Assembly: GCF_001898805.1 (NCBI RefSeq)
Contig: NZ_MKVJ01000021.1
Coordinates: 42,548-106,547 of the forward strand
Direction of reading: 5' to 3'
Length of the DNA stretch: 64,000 bases
Origin: Leifsonia sp. 71-9
GTDB lineage: Bacteria; Actinomycetota; Actinomycetes; Actinomycetales; Microbacteriaceae
Part shown: positions 8,059 through 16,852 of the stretch, piece by piece
Layout of the letters: each line of letters opens with the position of its first letter
Position numbering within the stretch: position 1 is the first letter of the stretch
Notes under the pieces: model-generated
Databases searched by the model: none
What the model was told of the DNA's origin: nothing
The model's input: only the letters and a program-made list of their open reading frames with translations
Made by a program: the position numbers and the translations under genes

Positions 8059-9416
8059 TTCTCTTGTCGCGGCGATACAGTCTGGGTCGGACGGCGGCGC
8101 TCCTCGTCCCGGGAGGGATCCTCGCCCTGCTGAGTGTGACCGTCGCCGGGGTGATGATCCCCTCGATGCGGGCCGAGTTCCCCGCCGCGGGCGGAGCGGT
8201 CCCGTGGGTCACCACCGTCTACCTCCTCGTCAGCGCGACAGCGATCCCGGTCGGCGGCTGGGCGGGGACGAGGTTCGGTGTCCGGCGAACGTGGCTCATC
8301 GCGCTCGCCGTGTTCGCAGCCGGTGCGCTGGCGAGCGCGGTCGCCCCGGACGTGTCCCTCCTCATCGCCGCACGCGCCCTGCAGGCTGCGGGCGGCGGAG
8401 TGCTCGAGCCCCTGATGCTCACCGCGCTGGCGCGTGCCGCCGGGCCGGCTCGGATGGGGCGGGTGATGGGGGGTGTCGCGGCAGCGATGTCGATCGGCCC
8501 CCTGGCCGGTCCCGCCCTGGCGGCCGCGGTCGTCACCGTCGCGGGATGGCGGACGGTGTTCCTCGTCATCGCCGCGGTGGCGGTCGTGCTTCTCGCGTGC
8601 GCGGCGCTGTGGTTGCCGGCGGGAGCGGATGCGGAGGGCGACGGGTCGCGACGGCTCGATGGCGTCGGCCTGCTTCTGCTGAGCGCAGGCGCCGTCGGCC
8701 TCCTCGTCGCGCTCGGCCAGTCCGTGCTCTGGGCGGGAATCGTCGGTGTCGCGGGTCTCGGTGGGGCGATCGCGTGGATGCGACGCCACGGAGACGAGGC
8801 CCTGATCCCGCCGCGGACGTTCCGGCAGCGGGGATTCGGCCCGGCCGTCGTGATCATGGTCGGCCTGGGTGCGGCGATCTTCCCGCTCTTCTTCGCCGTC
8901 CCGCAGTACCTCGGCGCTGCGGTCGGAGTTCCGGTCGTCGCCGCGGGCTCCCTCCTGATCCCGTACGGGATCGGGACGGTGATCGCGATGCCGGTCGTCG
9001 GTGCGCTCAGCGACCGTATCGCGGCCCGCAGGCTCGTCACCGTCGGGGCGGTTGTCGCGGCCCTGGGGTTCGTGGGACTCGTCGTCGCTCCCTCGCTGCC
9101 CGTCTCGCCGGTGGCTCGCGGGGCCCTTCTCGTCGGAAGCCTGCTCCTGGTGGGGCTCGGTCTCGGCGCCGTGGGGAGCCCGACCGTCGCCACGCTGTAC
9201 CGCGTCCTCCCGCCCGACCTGCTCGGCACGGGATCGACGGTGCTGTTCGTCGGCAATCAGCTCGGAGGCGCCGCCGGTGTGGCCGTGGTCGCCGCCCTGA
9301 TCGGTTCCGACGGCTGGACCGTTGCTGACGGCGCCGTCCCGCTTCTGCTCCCGCTGGCCGCTGTGGCGCTCATCGCCGTGCTGGCGCAGCGGCTCCCCGC
9401 GCCGACGCCGGCGTGA
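8049..9416 (+). CDS. MFS transporter, DHA2-like exporter
   Basis: A 455-residue integral membrane protein of the DHA2/EmrB-like MFS branch. Visible landmarks are the first periplasmic loop and helix (VTVAGVMIPSMRAEFP), motif A (GGWAGTRFGVRRTW) and a second motif-A-like loop in the C-half (GALSDRIAARRLVT). It is probably a proton-driven exporter under the divergent TetR at 7281-7994. The palindrome at 8041-8058 overlaps the start, which also argues for a very short or absent leader. The substrate is unknown. Confidence 0.9.
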   Translation: MSSILLSRRYSLGRTAALLVPGGILALLSVTVAGVMIPSMRAEFPAAGGAVPWVTTVYLLVSATAIPVGGWAGTRFGVRRTWLIALAVFAAGALASAVAPDVSLLIAARALQAAGGGVLEPLMLTALARAAGPARMGRVMGGVAAAMSIGPLAGPALAAAVVTVAGWRTVFLVIAAVAVVLLACAALWLPAGADAEGDGSRRLDGVGLLLLSAGAVGLLVALGQSVLWAGIVGVAGLGGAIAWMRRHGDEALIPPRTFRQRGFGPAVVIMVGLGAAIFPLFFAVPQYLGAAVGVPVVAAGSLLIPYGIGTVIAMPVVGALSDRIAARRLVTVGAVVAALGFVGLVVAPSLPVSPVARGALLVGSLLLVGLGLGAVGSPTVATLYRVLPPDLLGTGSTVLFVGNQLGGAAGVAVVAALIGSDGWTVADGAVPLLLPLAAVALIAVLAQRLPAPTPA

Positions 9417-9437
9417 CACCGGCGCGGGAGCCGTCGT

Positions 9438-10334
9438 TCAGTCGCCCGCGTACGCCCCGCCCAGGATGTCCTCGATCAGTGTCGGCCCGGTCGGCTCCCA
9501 GCCCAGCAGCTCGCGCGTGCGTGCGCTGGAGCCGGTCATGGTGCGGCCGAAGAAGTGCCCGACGACGCCGAAGTGGGCTCCTGCGTCGGCGGGGTCGATG
9601 GAGGTGACGGGCAGGCCGAGGGCCTCGCCGAGTGCTTCCGCGATGGCCTTCGTCGTGATCGTCTGCTCGGCGACCGCGTGCAGGCGGGTGCCGCCCGGCG
9701 CGCCCTCCAGGCCCAGCCGGATCAGGCGGGCGGTGTCGGAGACGTGGACCGCCGACCATTCGCTCGTGCCGTCGCCGATGTAGCCGGAGACGCCCTGCTC
9801 GCGTGCGGCGTCCGCCAGCCAGCGGACGAAGCCCCAGTCGCCGTGCCCGTGGACGCTGGGCGCGAAGCGGATCGCGATCGAGCGGATGCCGCGAGTGACG
9901 GCGTCGAGGGCGAGGTTCTCGGTTCCGCCGCGGTCCGACTCCGGGCCGATCGCGGGGGAGGCGTCGGCCTCGGTGACCGGGCGTCCCTCCACGATGTCGG
10001 AGAGGCCGTTGGCGATGACGAACGGCTTGGCCGAGCCGTCGAGGGCGTCGAGGATGGCCTCCACCGCCCTCAGCTGCACGCGGTCGTTGCCCGCCGGGTC
10101 CGCCCAGTCGTGCTTGTTGGCGAGGTGGACGACCGCGTCGGAGGAGCTCGCCCCGGCGTGGAACGCGGCCGGGTCGTCGAGGTCGCCGCGGAGCACCTGC
10201 GCGCCCGTGGCGGCCAGCGTCGCGGCGGAGGCGTCGGAGCGGGCGAGGCCGAGCACCTCGTGCCCGGAGTGGAGGAGTTCCTGGACGGTGGCGGATCCGA
10301 TCCAGCCGGTGGAACCTGTGACGAAGACGCGCAT
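9438..10334 (-). CDS. NAD(P)-dependent epimerase/SDR-family protein
   Basis: A 298-residue extended-SDR Rossmann protein. The cofactor motif at the N-terminus is GSTGWIG (TGxxGxxG type), and strand 2 ends in LARSD, which suits NADP. The usual catalytic YxxxK is not evident, so it may be an atypical SDR or NmrA-like sensor. It starts 31 bases after the stop of the MFS gene at 10366 and has a good GGAG site, so the two form an operon. The divergent TetR at 11940 probably controls both. The substrate is unknown. Confidence 0.85.
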   Translation of the reverse strand: MRVFVTGSTGWIGSATVQELLHSGHEVLGLARSDASAATLAATGAQVLRGDLDDPAAFHAGASSSDAVVHLANKHDWADPAGNDRVQLRAVEAILDALDGSAKPFVIANGLSDIVEGRPVTEADASPAIGPESDRGGTENLALDAVTRGIRSIAIRFAPSVHGHGDWGFVRWLADAAREQGVSGYIGDGTSEWSAVHVSDTARLIRLGLEGAPGGTRLHAVAEQTITTKAIAEALGEALGLPVTSIDPADAGAHFGVVGHFFGRTMTGSSARTRELLGWEPTGPTLIEDILGGAYAGD

Positions 10335-10365
10335 GGTGCGGTCTCCTTTCTGCCCGTGCGGGCGA

Positions 10366-11841
10366 TCAGTGGGTGTGTCGAGCGGCCCAGGCGCTTCCGG
10401 CGACGACGACGAGTCCGGCCGCGAACGCGATGAGGCTCGTGATCAGGAGGGCCGAAGCGGCGCCGTCGGTGAAGGCGTGGACGATTTCGGGGCGTTGCGC
10501 GGGCGCGGTGGCCAGCGCCTCGGCGACGGTGTGCGGGCCGTCCGGCCCGCGGAGGGAGGCGGGCAGGGCGCCGCTGAAGACGGCGGTGAGGATGGTGCCG
10601 ACGACGGCGACGCCGAGGGCGCTCCCGAGTTCGCGGGTCGCGGACTGGAGGCCGCCGGCGACTCCGGCCTGTTCGGCGGGGAGGCCGTCGGTGATCTCGG
10701 CGGTCAGCGTGGGCAGTGCCAGCGTGACGCCGATCCCGACGACCACCAGCCAGCACGCGTAGACGGCGTACGGCTGCGCGATCGCGGTCGAGAGACCGAG
10801 CAGGCCGCCCGAGGTGGCGAGGAACGCGAGGGCGAGCACGGCCGAGCGGCCGATCCGGGAGACCAGGCGCGGCACGAAGCGGACGCCGGCCAGCACCGGG
10901 ACGACCAGGGGCACCACGCCCAGCCCCGCCTCGAGCACGGTGAACCCGCGCCCGTACTGGAGGAGCGAGGCGTTGACGTAGAAGAGCCCGAAGTTGGCGA
11001 AGAACGCGACGAGCATCCCGACGCTGGCGGCGCTCAGCAGGGGGCTGCGGAAGATCCGCGGGTCCAGCATCGGGTGGGCGACCCGCCGCTCGATCAGCAC
11101 CCAGACCACCAGCAGCGCCGCCGCGGCGGCGAAGCAGCCCAGGACGAGCGGGCTCGCCCAGCCGCTCTCCGGTCCCTCGATGATGCCGGCGAGCAGCGCC
11201 ACGATCGCCGCGACGAACGTCACGGTCCCGGCGGGGTCGAGGGCGCGGGAGTGACGACCGGTGCGCGGGACGGCGACGGCCACCCAGGTCGCGCACCCGG
11301 CGGCGATGAGGGCGACGGCGACGAAGAGCAGACGCCAGTCCCCCGTCGTCATCAGGAGGCCGCCGCCGACGTTGCCGATGACGCCGCCGATCCCGGACAT
11401 CCCGGCCCAGGTGGCGATCGCGCGTCCGCGGCGGGCGGGCGGCATCGTGTGCACGAGCACGCCCATCGTGTTCGGCAGGACGAGCGCGGCGCCGATGCCC
11501 GTGAGCACGCGCCCGGCGAGCATGATCGCGACAGTCGGTGCGAGCGCGGAGACCGCCGCACCGGCGGCGAGCGCGGCCAGCCCGGCCAGCAGCACCCCCT
11601 TGCGGCCGAACCGGTCGCCGGCCGCCCCGGCCGGGATGACCAGGCACGCGAACACGACCACATAGCCGTCGACGATCCAGAGCAGCTCGCTCGACGACGG
11701 GTGGAGGGCGCTCGCCGCGATCATCGGCACGGCGAGGTTGATCGCGGCGACGAAGCCGATCACGAGGGCGGTGCACGCGCACAGCGCAGCGAGGACGGAC
11801 GAGGCCCGACGGCCGTCGAGAGGGGGGATGGTGTCGGTCAC
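10366..11841 (-). CDS. MFS transporter, DHA2 (EmrB/QacA) type, 14-helix
   Basis: A 491-residue exporter of the DHA2 family. Motif A appears as GAAGDRFGRKGVLL, and the helix-5 motif C-like stretch as AALVLPNTMGVLVHTMPP. Its length fits 14 membrane segments. It is the first gene of a leftward operon with the SDR gene and is divergent from the TetR at 11940, with a 98-base gap that holds two related inverted operator halves. Role: multidrug-type efflux, substrate unknown. Confidence 0.92.
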   Translation of the reverse strand: MTDTIPPLDGRRASSVLAALCACTALVIGFVAAINLAVPMIAASALHPSSSELLWIVDGYVVVFACLVIPAGAAGDRFGRKGVLLAGLAALAAGAAVSALAPTVAIMLAGRVLTGIGAALVLPNTMGVLVHTMPPARRGRAIATWAGMSGIGGVIGNVGGGLLMTTGDWRLLFVAVALIAAGCATWVAVAVPRTGRHSRALDPAGTVTFVAAIVALLAGIIEGPESGWASPLVLGCFAAAAALLVVWVLIERRVAHPMLDPRIFRSPLLSAASVGMLVAFFANFGLFYVNASLLQYGRGFTVLEAGLGVVPLVVPVLAGVRFVPRLVSRIGRSAVLALAFLATSGGLLGLSTAIAQPYAVYACWLVVVGIGVTLALPTLTAEITDGLPAEQAGVAGGLQSATRELGSALGVAVVGTILTAVFSGALPASLRGPDGPHTVAEALATAPAQRPEIVHAFTDGAASALLITSLIAFAAGLVVVAGSAWAARHTH

Positions 11842-11856
11842 CGGAGCTGACTCCTA

Positions 11857-11915
11857 ATTACGAGGCATTGTGTATCGAAACAGTAACACAATAACGATGC
11901 AACGTGTCTCGTAAT
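11857..11915. promoter_or_regulatory. Divergent TetR operator pair
   Basis: Two 21-base arms face each other (11857-11877 and 11895-11915). Their outer eight bases ATTACGAG/CTCGTAAT match perfectly, and 16 of 21 positions match overall. They sit between the MFS and TetR genes, so a repressor dimer pair could shut both promoters. Assignment to the neighbouring TetR is inferred. Confidence 0.7.
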
Positions 11916-11939
11916 GCGTCGGTCGGTAGGCTTCGAGGC

Positions 11940-12515
11940 ATGGAGCAGACCGTCGGCCGGGGACGACCGCGCAGCGAGAGCGCGCGGATCGCCGTGCTGC
12001 ACGCGGTCGACGACCTGCTCGTGGAGGTCGGCTACGCGAACCTCTCCCTCAAGGGCATCGCGGACCGCGCCGGCGTCGGCCGGCAGACCCTCTACCGCTG
12101 GTGGTCGACCAAGGCCGAGATCCTCCTGGAGGCGAGTTCGCACGACGCGCGACACGAGCTCGCCGTCCCGGAGACCGGCGGCGCTGAGGAGCAGCTGGTC
12201 GCCTACCTCGACGCGCTCGGCGTCTTCCTCACCCGCTCGCACGCGGGCACCGCGTACCGGGCACTGCTGGGCGAGGCTCAGCACGACCCGGCCGTGGCCG
12301 AACTGCTCGCCCGCAACGACCTCCTCGGCGACAGCGCCCGGCTCGTCATCGCCCGCGTGACGGAGGACGACCTCCCCGAGCCCGCTCTCGGCCGTGCCGT
12401 CGCGACGCTCGTCGGGCCGGCGTTCTTCTGGGCGCTCACCGGCCACGACCCGTCGGTGCTCGACCGGGCCGGGGCCGCGCGGGCGTGTCTGGAGGAGGCT
12501 CGCGCAGGCCGGTGA
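11940..12515 (+). CDS. TetR-family regulator
   Basis: A 191-residue repressor with an N-terminal HTH (LKGIADRAGVGRQTLYRWWSTKAEI) and a C-terminal domain of the TetR_C_11-like kind. The start at 11940 is preferred over the upstream in-frame ATG at 11904, because the latter would place the leader inside the operator. Genes 10366 and 9438 on the other strand are its probable targets through the paired sites at 11857-11915. Confidence 0.9.
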   Translation: MEQTVGRGRPRSESARIAVLHAVDDLLVEVGYANLSLKGIADRAGVGRQTLYRWWSTKAEILLEASSHDARHELAVPETGGAEEQLVAYLDALGVFLTRSHAGTAYRALLGEAQHDPAVAELLARNDLLGDSARLVIARVTEDDLPEPALGRAVATLVGPAFFWALTGHDPSVLDRAGAARACLEEARAGR

Positions 12516-12556
12516 CCCGCGCGAGCCGATGACCGGGGCCGCCGAACCTCCGGAAC

Positions 12557-13270
12557 TCAGTCCACCAGCGCCGTGTCGGCCGCCGTCCAGCGCACTGCGG
12601 TGACGGCCTCCGTGCGCACCACGGCGGCGAGCGCCTCCTCGATCGCCCGGTCGTCGCGCTCGCCGCTGTGGACGGCGGCGGTGATGAGCACGGCGCCGTC
12701 CGGTTCGTCGGTCGCGGTGATGGAGCGGACGGTGAAGCCGGGGCGGTGGACGGCGTCGAAGACGAGGGCGCGCACGTCCGGTTCGGCATCCACCCGGCAG
12801 CGGACCTCGAACGTGTAGTCGACCTCCGTGCTCTCCAGGCCCGCGCCTGCGGCCCGGCGGTCGAGCAGGCGGCCGACCGGGCGCAGGAGCGTGTTGGCGA
12901 GCATGATGAGCACCGTCCCGCCGGCGGCGACCGCCCAGAGGCCGCCGCCGGCGAGCGCCCCGACCGCGGCGGACGCCCAGAGCGTCGCCGCGGTGTTGAG
13001 GCCGGAGATGGAGGCGCCCTGCTTCATGATGACGCCGGCGCCGAGGAAGCCGATGCCCGAGACGACCTGGGCGGCGACCCGGGTGGGGTCGGCGTCCGGG
13101 CCGTGGAAGCTGAAGGCTCCCATCACCACGAACAGCGCGGCGCCGAGGCTGACGAGCGCGTTGGTGCGCACGCCGGCGGTGCGGGCGCGCCACTGGCGTT
13201 CCAGGCCGATGAGGGCTCCGCAGCCGACGGCGAGCAGCACGCGGAGGGCGATGTCGATGGTGATGGTCAT
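12557..13270 (-). CDS. mgtC: MgtC/SapB-family membrane protein
   Basis: A 237-residue protein. Residues about 1-140 hold four to five hydrophobic segments with the family motifs GCGALIGLERQWR and GIGFLGAGVIMKQG. Residues about 150-237 form a cytoplasmic ACT-like domain. MgtC proteins support growth at low magnesium and modulate F-ATPase in intracellular pathogens. The gene begins 13 bases after the mgtA stop, so it is the second gene of the M-box-controlled magnesium operon. Confidence 0.92.
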   Translation of the reverse strand: MTITIDIALRVLLAVGCGALIGLERQWRARTAGVRTNALVSLGAALFVVMGAFSFHGPDADPTRVAAQVVSGIGFLGAGVIMKQGASISGLNTAATLWASAAVGALAGGGLWAVAAGGTVLIMLANTLLRPVGRLLDRRAAGAGLESTEVDYTFEVRCRVDAEPDVRALVFDAVHRPGFTVRSITATDEPDGAVLITAAVHSGERDDRAIEEALAAVVRTEAVTAVRWTAADTALVD

Positions 13271-13283
13271 CGGTTCTCTCCTC

Positions 13284-16013
13284 TCAGATCCAGGTGCCGA
13301 ACCTGCGGATGAACACGGTCTTGGCGAGCTGCGTCAGCGCGCAGTAGGCGGCGAGGGTCGCCACCAGCCAGGGGAAGTACGTCCACGGCAGCGACACGAG
13401 TCCGAGCTCGTGGCCCCAGCCGGTGAACGGCAGCAGCAGCCCGAAGACGCAGACCGCTCCGGTCGCCAGGAGCACCGGGAGGCTGGCGCGGGACTGCACG
13501 AACGGGATCCGCTTGGTGCGCAGCATGTGCACGATCAGCGTCTGCGAGATGATCGACTCGACGAACCAGCCCGACTGGAACAGGGCCGCGTGGGCGGGGC
13601 TGTTCGCCTGGAACACGAACCACATCAGCGCGTACGTCGTGATGTCGAAGATCGACGAGATGGGCCCGATCCGGATCATGAACGTCGAGAGGCTCTTCGA
13701 CTCCCACGTGCGCGGCTTCTTGAGGTCCGCCTTGTCGACCTTGTCCCACGGCAGGGTGAGCATCGACAGGTCGTAGGTGAGGTTCTGCACGAGCACCACC
13801 AGCGGGATCATCGGGATGAACGGCAGCAGCGCGCTCGCGACGAGCACCGAGAACATGTTCCCGAAGTTCGACGACGCCGTCATCTTGATGTACTTCATCG
13901 TGTTGACGAACGTGCGGCGGCCCTCGATCACGCCGCCCTCGAGCACCGTGAGGTCCTTCTCGAGCAGGATGATGTCGGCCGACTCCTTGGCGATGTCCAC
14001 GGCCGTGTCGACGGAGATGCCGACGTCGGCCGCGCGCAGGGCCGCAGTGTCGTTGATGCCGTCGCCGAGGTAGCCGACGGTGTGGCCGTGGTGGCGCATG
14101 GCCTCCACGATCCGGGCCTTCTGGGCCGGGGCGACCTTGGCGAACACCGTCGTCTCGTCGGCGAGGGCGCCGAGCTCCTCGAGGGTGAGGTCGTCGGTCT
14201 CCGGGCCGAGCACGATCGTTCCGGGCTCGATGCCGACCTTGCGGCAGACCGCTGCCGCGACGAGCGCGTTGTCGCCCGTGATCACCTTCACGTCGGTCCC
14301 GTGCGTGCGGAGGCTGGCGATCGCGGCCCCCGCGCTCGCCTTCGGCGGGTCGAGGAAGGAGAGGAAGCCCAGCAGCGTCAGGCTGTCCTCGTCGTCGCGC
14401 GTGTACTCGGCGCGGTCGCGGTCGGCGAACTCGCGGACGGCGACGGCGAGCACGCGCAGCCCCTGCTCGTTCTGCTCGGCGACGAGCTGGTCGATCTCGG
14501 CCAGCCGGCCCGGCGTGAGCGCGACGTCCCCGCCGCGGACCCGCTCGGCCGTGCACGCCGCGAGCACCTCCTCGGCCGCTCCTTTCGTGATCAGCAGGTG
14601 CGCGTCGCCGCGGTCGACGACCACGGACATGCGGCGCCGCTCGAAGTCGAACGGCAGCTCGTCGATCAGCGTCCACTCCCGGCGGATGCGGTCGAGCTCG
14701 TCCGGTCCGGCCGCGGCGATCACGGCCTCGTCGAGCAGGTTGCGCAGCCCCGTCTGGAACAGCGAGTTGGCGGCCGCGTGGCCCAGCGTGGTCTCGCTGG
14801 AGCGGCCGGCGGTGTTCAGGTGGCGCTCCAGCACGATGCGGTCCTCGGTCAGCGTGCCCGTCTTGTCCGTGGCGAGCACGTCGATCGCGCCGAGGTTCTG
14901 GATGGAGTTGAGCCGCTTGACGATCACCTTGCGCTTGGCCATGAACTGGGCGCCCTTGGCGAGGTTCGCCGTGACGATCAGGGGCAGCATCTCGGGGGTG
15001 AGCCCGACCGCGGTCGTGACGCCGAAGAGGAAGGCCGTCGTCCAGTCCTTGGTGAGCCCGTTGATGACGAACACCACCGGGACCATGATCAGCATGAACC
15101 GGATGAGGGTCGCCGTGACCCGCTTGATCCCGAGGTCGAACGCCGTCTCGGGGCGCGCGCCGACGAGTGCGGACGAGAGGCTGCCGAACGACGTCGACCG
15201 CCCGGTCCCGACCACCACGCCCGTGCCCGATCCGGACACCACGGAGGTGCCCATGAACCCCAGGTTCGGGGCGTCGAGCAGGTTCGCCTCCGTGACGTCC
15301 GCCCGTGCTCCCGCGGACTTCTCGGCCGGGAGCGCCTCGCCGGTGAGCATGGACTGGTTCACCTGGAGGTCCTTGGCACGCACGATGCGCAGGTCGGCCG
15401 GGAGCATGTCGCCCGCGGCGAGCTGGACGATGTCGCCGCGCACCACCTCCTCCACCGGGATCTCGGAGGTCACCGGCGTGCCGTGCGAGGAGCGCGTCAC
15501 CGCGGTCGTGGTGCGCACCATCGCCGTGAGCTGCTCGGCCGCACGGGACGAGCGGTACTCCTGCCAGAAGCGCAGGCACACGCTGACGAGCACCATGATG
15601 CTCACCGTCGCGACGCCGGTGTAGTCGGGGCCGTCGGCCGGGTCGGCGAAGATCACGTCGGTGAACACCATGACGACCACAAGGAACAGCAGGATGAGGA
15701 TGAACGGGTTCCGGAACGTCGCCAGGAACTGGATGACGGCCGGAGCGGGCTTGCCGTGGTTCACGGCGTTGTCGCCGAACCGTGCACGGCGGTCGCGCAC
15801 GGCGTCGGCGGTCAGCCCGTCGAGGTCGGTCGAGAACGACTTGAGCGTCGCCTCGGCGGGGAGCCGGGCGGACTCCACCAGCAGGTGCTGCTGGGCGGCG
15901 GGCAGGGAGCCGCGGCGGATCTCCGCCTGAGCGCGGTCGTCGCCGCGGGTGGGCCGTGCGCCGCGGAGGGCGGGGTTCAGAGTGTCGAGATCGGTACGGA
16001 AGAAGGGTCGCAT
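13284..16013 (-). CDS. mgtA: Magnesium-translocating P-type ATPase (MgtA/MgtB type)
   Basis: A 909-residue P3B-type ATPase that imports Mg2+ at low external magnesium. The phosphorylation motif DKTGTLT starts at Asp383, the hinge GDGINDTAALRAADVGISVD lies near residue 655, and the TGES-like actuator is present as LTGEALPAEKS. Hydrophobic helices flank the cytoplasmic domains as in MgtA. The start at 16013 has GAGGAG 9 bases upstream; the open frame extends to 16052 without support. A 480-base leader carries an M-box and a small leader ORF. Downstream lies mgtC. Confidence 0.95.
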   Translation of the reverse strand: MRPFFRTDLDTLNPALRGARPTRGDDRAQAEIRRGSLPAAQQHLLVESARLPAEATLKSFSTDLDGLTADAVRDRRARFGDNAVNHGKPAPAVIQFLATFRNPFILILLFLVVVMVFTDVIFADPADGPDYTGVATVSIMVLVSVCLRFWQEYRSSRAAEQLTAMVRTTTAVTRSSHGTPVTSEIPVEEVVRGDIVQLAAGDMLPADLRIVRAKDLQVNQSMLTGEALPAEKSAGARADVTEANLLDAPNLGFMGTSVVSGSGTGVVVGTGRSTSFGSLSSALVGARPETAFDLGIKRVTATLIRFMLIMVPVVFVINGLTKDWTTAFLFGVTTAVGLTPEMLPLIVTANLAKGAQFMAKRKVIVKRLNSIQNLGAIDVLATDKTGTLTEDRIVLERHLNTAGRSSETTLGHAAANSLFQTGLRNLLDEAVIAAAGPDELDRIRREWTLIDELPFDFERRRMSVVVDRGDAHLLITKGAAEEVLAACTAERVRGGDVALTPGRLAEIDQLVAEQNEQGLRVLAVAVREFADRDRAEYTRDDEDSLTLLGFLSFLDPPKASAGAAIASLRTHGTDVKVITGDNALVAAAVCRKVGIEPGTIVLGPETDDLTLEELGALADETTVFAKVAPAQKARIVEAMRHHGHTVGYLGDGINDTAALRAADVGISVDTAVDIAKESADIILLEKDLTVLEGGVIEGRRTFVNTMKYIKMTASSNFGNMFSVLVASALLPFIPMIPLVVLVQNLTYDLSMLTLPWDKVDKADLKKPRTWESKSLSTFMIRIGPISSIFDITTYALMWFVFQANSPAHAALFQSGWFVESIISQTLIVHMLRTKRIPFVQSRASLPVLLATGAVCVFGLLLPFTGWGHELGLVSLPWTYFPWLVATLAAYCALTQLAKTVFIRRFGTWI

Positions 16014-16130
16014 GAGAGGGGTCTCCTCGGACTTTCGGGCGCGGCGAGACACCCGCCGCCGCAGGGGCGGGCAGGATCGCGCGAAGCGCTGAGAGGGGGG
16101 ATGCCCGCGGAGACGACGCAGAGGTCGCGG

Positions 16131-16193
16131 TCAGAGGGACCGCGCCGGAGCCGGCCCGCGAGCGCAGAGAGATCGACTGTCGCCGTCGCTCAT
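16131..16193 (-). CDS. Leader ORF between M-box and mgtA
   Basis: A 20-codon ORF with an unusually strong ribosome site (GGAGGAGGTGA). The peptide starts MSDGDSRS, so it has early acidic residues, and ends GPAPARSL, with two prolines. Enterobacterial MgtL-type leader peptides also use early acidic/proline codons to destabilise ribosomes at low Mg2+. The ORF ends 117 bases before mgtA. Coding is inferred from the ribosome site and position. It is too short for homology. Confidence 0.5.
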   Translation of the reverse strand: MSDGDSRSLCARGPAPARSL

Positions 16194-16223
16194 CGGGTCA
16201 CCTCCTCCACACGGTCGGCAGGC

Positions 16224-16280
16224 GCTTCGCAGACGTGGGAGCGCGAAGCCGCGTGCTTCATAAGAAGATCACTTCCACGT
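16224..16280 (-). promoter_or_regulatory. Mutually exclusive hairpins in the mgtA leader
   Basis: GCTTCGC (16224-16230) can pair with GCGAAGC (16243-16249), and ACGTGG (16233-16238) with CCACGT (16275-16280). The second pairing places its first arm inside the loop of the first and would interfere with it. This resembles an expression platform lying between the M-box and the leader ORF. Inference from pairing only. Confidence 0.4.
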
Positions 16281-16299
16281 AAGAGCTTTGGCACTGCAC

Positions 16300-16436
16300 G
16301 ACGTGTCCCGCCGGAGCGGGAAGCCACTTGGGATCACCCCTTGAGCCGGGGAGACCTGTCCTGATCTTGGGCGTCTCTCGACGTCGTGAGATCAGTGCCT
16401 GTGTTCGTGCAGGAGCCTCGCCTAACGAAGTGCTGC
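16300..16436 (-). promoter_or_regulatory. M-box (ykoK) magnesium riboswitch
   Basis: Read on the minus strand, the segment begins CTTCG, then TTAGGCGAGGCTCCTG, later CGTCGAGAGACGCC, then GATCAGGACAGG and GGGGTGATCCC. These match the conserved order of M-box blocks (TTAGGTGAGGCTCCT, AGACGCC, GGTGA). M-box RNAs fold when Mg2+ is plentiful and switch off downstream Mg2+ uptake genes. It sits about 290 bases ahead of mgtA, which fits. End coordinates are approximate. Confidence 0.88.
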
Positions 16437-16491
16437 AGACCGACCATAACATCCGTGCGGGATGCCGTGGCGTTTTCTGTGAGGATTCGAG

Positions 16492-16797
16492 TCACTCGAA
16501 CACCGGCGTGAGGAAGCGGCGCTCGTAGCGGCGGATGCAGCCGGTGTCGCGCGCGAACTGGAAGGCCTCCTGGCATTCGGGGTCCGTCGCCGAGGCCTCC
16601 CGGTACCGCTCGTACTCCGCCAGCGACGGGAAGGTGAACAGGGCGAAGGCTTCGTCGCTGTCGCCTTCGCTGGGCATGAAGTAGCCGTGGTGGGTGCCGC
16701 CGAGCCTATTGACGAGGCGGATCCAGCGCTGCCCGTAGTCGGTGAACTCCGCCAGCTTGTCGGCATCGATCTCGTAACGCAGGTGGACGGTGATCAC
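16492..16797 (-). CDS. NIPSNAP-family protein
   Basis: A 101-residue ferredoxin-like (dimeric alpha/beta barrel) protein. Typical features are the N-terminal ITVHLRYEIDADKLAEFTDYG and the LFTFPSLAEYERYR region. The start codon is GTG at 16797. Function in bacteria is not settled. It precedes the magnesium leader on the same strand, but the 55-base gap plus the M-box make co-regulation with mgtA doubtful. Confidence 0.85.
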   Translation of the reverse strand: MITVHLRYEIDADKLAEFTDYGQRWIRLVNRLGGTHHGYFMPSEGDSDEAFALFTFPSLAEYERYREASATDPECQEAFQFARDTGCIRRYERRFLTPVFE

Positions 16798-16852
16798 GGA
16801 CGCTCGCTCTCGTCGGCAGGCAGGGACGAGCTCATCCTGGCAGAGCGGGGGA

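Noticed and set aside
8055..9419. 454-codon frame antisense to the MFS gene
   Set aside because: Composition is typical of a GC-rich shadow (Arg/Asp/Gly), no ribosome site, full overlap with a solid gene.
12828..16364. 1178-codon plus-strand frame opposite mgtA
   Set aside because: Arg/Asp/His-rich shadow of the P-type ATPase caused by high GC; no domain signature.
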